DNA of 16,580 nt from Acidimicrobiia bacterium (GTDB taxonomy: Bacteria > Actinomycetota > Acidimicrobiia > Acidimicrobiales > Acidimicrobilacustridaceae): NCBI GenBank assembly GCA_016462055.1, contig JAEMTX010000007.1:1-16580 (forward strand), in the 5' to 3' direction. The translations under genes and the position numbers were made by a program. Numbering within the stretch: the first letter of the stretch is position 1; each line of letters opens with the position of its first letter. The notes beneath the pieces were generated by a model that saw only the letters and a program-made list of their open reading frames with translations, did not search any database and had not been told where the DNA came from. Below are positions 15,580 through 16,580 of this stretch, one piece after another.

Positions 15580-16088
15580 TGCTCGCCCTGCTCGTCGCTC
15601 AGAACATCGCGTTCTACATTATTGCCGCCCTGATGGTGGTTGGTGCTCTGCGCGTTGTTACCTGTAAGAACCTGATGCATGCCGCGTTGTGGCTTGTACT
15701 TGTTCTTGCCGGGGCTGCTGCGCAGTACATCCTTCTGGCTTCCGAATTCGTTGCCATCACTCAGGTATTGGTGTACTTGGGTGCCATCATCGTGCTGTTC
15801 CTGTTCGGCGTCATGCTTACTCGAGCGAAGACCGGCACTGACGAAGATCTCGACAATAAGAACTCTGCGAAGTTCATTGGCGGCGGAGTCGCTGTCCTGC
15901 TCCTTGGGCTGATGGGCTACTCACTGATCGACGGTTTCAAAGACACCGAGTTTGGCAACCTGATGGTGCAGCGCACCTCCGAGGTGAGCGATTCGATTTT
16001 CTCCACGTATTTGATTCCGTTTGAGGTTCTGTCGGTGCTACTGCTTGCGGCTTTGGTCGGCGCAATCGTGATTGCGAGGCGTGACTGA
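15579..16088 (+). CDS. nuoJ: NADH-quinone oxidoreductase subunit J (set 2)
   Basis: This second NuoJ (169 aa) has five hydrophobic segments and the family pattern: KNLMHAALWLVLVLAG after the first helix and SEFVAITQVLVYLGAIIVLFLFGVML leading through the third. Unlike the first copy it keeps a Glu just before the third helix, and it lacks the long hydrophilic C-terminal tail. The ATG is in a TGATG junction with nuoI, with AAGAAGG ten bases upstream. The stop shares one base with the nuoK start. Confidence 0.93.
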   Translation: MLALLVAQNIAFYIIAALMVVGALRVVTCKNLMHAALWLVLVLAGAAAQYILLASEFVAITQVLVYLGAIIVLFLFGVMLTRAKTGTDEDLDNKNSAKFIGGGVAVLLLGLMGYSLIDGFKDTEFGNLMVQRTSEVSDSIFSTYLIPFEVLSVLLLAALVGAIVIARRD

Positions 16089-16402
16089 TGTATCTGAACC
16101 AGTTCCTCCTCTTGGCCGCAATTCTTTTCTGCATCGGCGTGTATGGCGTGCTTGCCCGCAAGAACGGAGTGCTCGTTCTCATGTCGATTGAACTCATTCT
16201 CAATGCCGTGAATATCAACCTGGTTGCGTTCGGCGCTTATTGGAACGCCAACGACAACACCAATGTCTCAGGCCAGGTATTCGCACTCTTTGTGATCGCC
16301 GTCGCAGCGGCCGAGGTCGGAGTCGGCCTTGCACTCGTACTTCTCATCTACCGGAACCGACAGAGCATCGATATCGATGATGTCGACATGTTGAAGGGCT
16401 GA
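16088..16402 (+). CDS. nuoK: NADH-quinone oxidoreductase subunit K (set 2)
   Basis: This second NuoK (104 aa) has three hydrophobic helices and both membrane glutamates of the proton path: Glu35 in MSIELILNAVNI and Glu76 in VAAAEVGVGLAL. The ATG is in a TGATG junction with nuoJ, with GAGG eight bases upstream. It is recognisably paralogous to the first NuoK but differs at many positions, for example in the loop around residues 51-60, which is rich in Asn. Confidence 0.95.
   Translation: MYLNQFLLLAAILFCIGVYGVLARKNGVLVLMSIELILNAVNINLVAFGAYWNANDNTNVSGQVFALFVIAVAAAEVGVGLALVLLIYRNRQSIDIDDVDMLKG
16393..16398 (+). promoter_or_regulatory. Ribosome binding site for the partial nuoL
   Basis: GAAGGG lies nine bases before the GTG at 16408 and supports that start over the in-frame ATG at 16417. 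Confidence 0.45.
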
Positions 16403-16407
16403 TCAGC

Positions 16408-16580
16408 GTGTTCAACATGATCGACAAGGTTTGGATCATCCCCGCCCTCATGGCGTCGTCGTTCCTCGTGATCCTTTTCTTCGGTAAGCGCTGGGGCACC
16501 CGGGCCACCGCCGGAATCGGTATCGCCGCTGTCTCAATTTGTCTCATGCTTTCGGTAATCGTTGCTGGCAACTGGATCAG
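16408..16580 (+). CDS. nuoL: NADH-quinone oxidoreductase subunit L, 5' end only (set 2)
   Basis: An open frame begins at GTG 16408, five bases after the nuoK stop, and runs off the window. Its first 57 residues align with the N-terminus of the first NuoL: VWIIPALMASSFLVILFFGKR corresponds to VWLIPALPLAGFLLLVFFGKR, and a second hydrophobic segment follows. Position after nuoK is also the normal place for nuoL. An ATG at 16417 is an alternative start. The channel residues of the family lie beyond the window end. Confidence 0.88.
   Translation, partial: MFNMIDKVWIIPALMASSFLVILFFGKRWGTRATAGIGIAAVSICLMLSVIVAGNWI

Overview
The window lies entirely inside respiratory complex I (NADH:quinone oxidoreductase, nuo) genes, all on the + strand with almost no non-coding DNA. 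Base composition (G+C in the mid-50s % by eye), actinobacterial-type NuoG/H/L/M/N proteins and a second gene set resembling the streptomycete-type 'nuo2' proteins suggest an actinobacterium of moderate G+C. An aquatic Acidimicrobiia-like lineage is my best guess; the taxonomy is inference.

Region 1 (1-11259) is the distal part of a canonical nuo operon: the 3' end of nuoF, then nuoG, H, I, J, K, L, M and N. It encodes part of the NADH-oxidising module (NuoF, NuoG with ligands for N1b, N5, N4 and N7), the connecting subunit NuoI (N6a/N6b), the quinone/proton-channel subunit NuoH and the membrane arm J-K-L-M-N. NuoA-E of this set are presumably upstream, outside the window. Neighbouring genes mostly overlap by 1-8 bp, as expected for a translationally coupled operon.

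Region 2 (11260-11337) is a 78-bp gap, the only sizeable non-coding stretch. It has no convincing terminator and a weak possible -10 box close to the next start codon.

Region 3 (11338-16580) is a second, paralogous nuo set in the same orientation: nuoA, B, C, D, H, I, J, K and the 5' end of nuoL. nuoD runs directly into nuoH with a 4-bp overlap, so nuoE, F and G are absent from the place they normally occupy. The set encodes N2, N6a and N6b cluster ligands and the proton-pumping arm but no NADH-oxidising module here. It matches the layout of 11-subunit complex I and the streptomycete nuo2 cluster. Its electron donor is unknown: it could borrow NuoEFG from set 1, use a ferredoxin-like donor, or use another dehydrogenase.

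The main points of interest are the head-to-tail tandem of a canonical and an EFG-less complex I, an altered quinone-site residue in the second NuoD (Trp where Tyr is expected), loss of a conserved Glu-Arg pair in the second NuoH, and acidic or His-rich low-complexity segments confined to subunits of the first set.
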